Source of the DNA: Embleya sp040605455
GTDB lineage: Bacteria > Actinomycetota > Actinomycetes > Streptomycetales > Streptomycetaceae
Direction of reading: 5' to 3'
Length of the DNA stretch: 29,303 nt
Assembly: GCF_040605455.1 (NCBI RefSeq)
Contig: NZ_JBEXCV010000114.1
Coordinates: forward strand, 1 to 29,303
Position 1 is the first letter of the stretch. Each line of letters starts with the position of its first letter. The position numbers and the translations under genes are program-made. Under the pieces are notes generated by a model. It did not search any database. It saw only the letters and a list, made by a program, of their open reading frames with translations, and had not been told where the DNA came from. This document shows positions 28,827 to 29,303 of the stretch, piece by piece.

Positions 28827-29303
28827 TCAGGCGCTGCCTGTGGCGAGCTGGGGGGTGCGGGTGATTCGGCCGGTCAGGGCGAGGGGTGGGGTGTTGGGGT
28901 GGGTGGGGCGTGGGGGGAGGGCGGCGAGGCCGGAGCGGTTGGGGCCTGCGGTGGCGAGTTCGGCGCGGATGCGGACCTCCATGAGGGCACCGGCGGGCGC
29001 GGCCAGCGCCTTGGCGAGGAGTTCGCAGGCGGCTTCGGTGCGGCCCTCGGCGCGTTCGACGACCGCGAGCGCGTACAGCGCGTACGCACCGACGGGAGTG
29101 AGCCCCTTGGTGCCGGTCAGCCGCAGCGCCTGCCAGGCGCCGTCGCGCGCCTCGGCGATCCGACCCTGGGTGGTCGCGGCCATCGAGAGTGCGGCCAGGA
29201 ACCACGCGGCCAGCGTGCCCTGCCCGGTGGAGCGGGCCAGCCGCAGCCCCTCGGCGGCGTGCGTCTCGGCCTCCACGGCCCGCCCGGACAGCGCGCCGGC
29301 GAC
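28827..29303 (-). CDS. C-terminal part of a probable LAL-type (large LuxR) regulator, truncated
   Basis: The frame is open from the window edge, so the start lies outside. It encodes about 158 residues of helical-hairpin (TPR-like) sequence: VEAETHAAEGLRLARSTGQG, TLAAWFLAALSMAATTQGRI, LTPVGAYALYALAVVERAEG, ELLAKALAAPAGALMEVRIR. This is how the C-terminal half of large ATP-binding LuxR regulators looks. Such proteins normally continue with more repeats and end in a LuxR helix-turn-helix; here the frame turns into PPRPTHPNTPP and stops after TPQLATGSA at 28827-28829. The DNA-binding domain is therefore missing, and the gene is likely truncated or a pseudogene. Another TPR protein cannot be excluded. 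Confidence 0.6.
   Translation of the reverse strand, partial: VAGALSGRAVEAETHAAEGLRLARSTGQGTLAAWFLAALSMAATTQGRIAEARDGAWQALRLTGTKGLTPVGAYALYALAVVERAEGRTEAACELLAKALAAPAGALMEVRIRAELATAGPNRSGLAALPPRPTHPNTPPLALTGRITRTPQLATGSA

Overview
High-GC actinomycete DNA, most like Streptomycetaceae. The evidence is very high third-position GC, GTG starts, GTGA/ATGA stop-start overlaps, a Streptomyces-type secreted tripeptidyl aminopeptidase, a monooxygenase-truncated haemoglobin chimera, and two-component and MmyB-type regulators typical of the group. Genus cannot be fixed from sequence alone. No rRNA, tRNA, CRISPR array, integrase or intact insertion sequence was seen.

Layout. 0.4-1.7 kb: a TetR regulator followed 2 bp later by a crotonase-fold enzyme. 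1.75-5.1 kb: a beta-lactamase-fold hydrolase, a spermidine-synthase-like protein, a SnoaL-like protein, the wreck of an AraC-type regulator, and a PlsC-type acyltransferase. 5.3-9.5 kb: a TetR regulator divergent from an APC permease that overlaps a YtcJ-like amidohydrolase, which looks like a regulated uptake-and-hydrolysis cassette with a clear operator candidate between the two arms. 9.55-12.4 kb: an MmyB-type regulator divergent from an aldo/keto reductase that has lost most of its middle, an intact dienelactone hydrolase, a frameshifted SnoaL-like gene and the tail of a WYL regulator. This is a decaying accessory segment.

12.4-13.2 kb holds no convincing gene. 13.2-15.3 kb: a GNAT acetyltransferase and a VOC protein in one unit, then the chimera of an antibiotic-monooxygenase-like domain and a group II truncated haemoglobin behind a 9-bp-arm inverted repeat. 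15.8-17.4 kb: a secreted tripeptidyl aminopeptidase with two palindromes upstream. 17.7-19.2 kb: a two-gene ABC transporter. 19.35-21.5 kb: a flavin split-barrel (pyridoxamine-phosphate-oxidase-like) protein divergent from a MocR regulator that itself binds PLP; the shared intergenic region has a long-spaced inverted repeat over the promoters and a structured leader.

21.7-23.7 kb: a NarL-type sensor kinase and response regulator. Convergent to these, read leftwards from 27.0 kb, an OmpR-type response regulator and its kinase, then a 15-bp perfect hairpin, then two small overlapping genes, one a single-span membrane protein. 27.2-27.9 kb: an unrecognised protein. 27.9-28.8 kb: a low-complexity tract almost free of adenine on the plus strand, with an 84-bp tandem repeat. 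The window ends in the truncated end of what looks like a large LuxR-family (LAL) regulator.

Five strong hairpins fit terminators. The most interesting items are the PLP-linked divergent pair with its leader structure, the haemoglobin chimera and its operator, the small genes behind the OmpR-type system, and the adenine-depleted repeat tract that abuts a truncated regulator. I did not find a clear-cut novel defence or mobile system.
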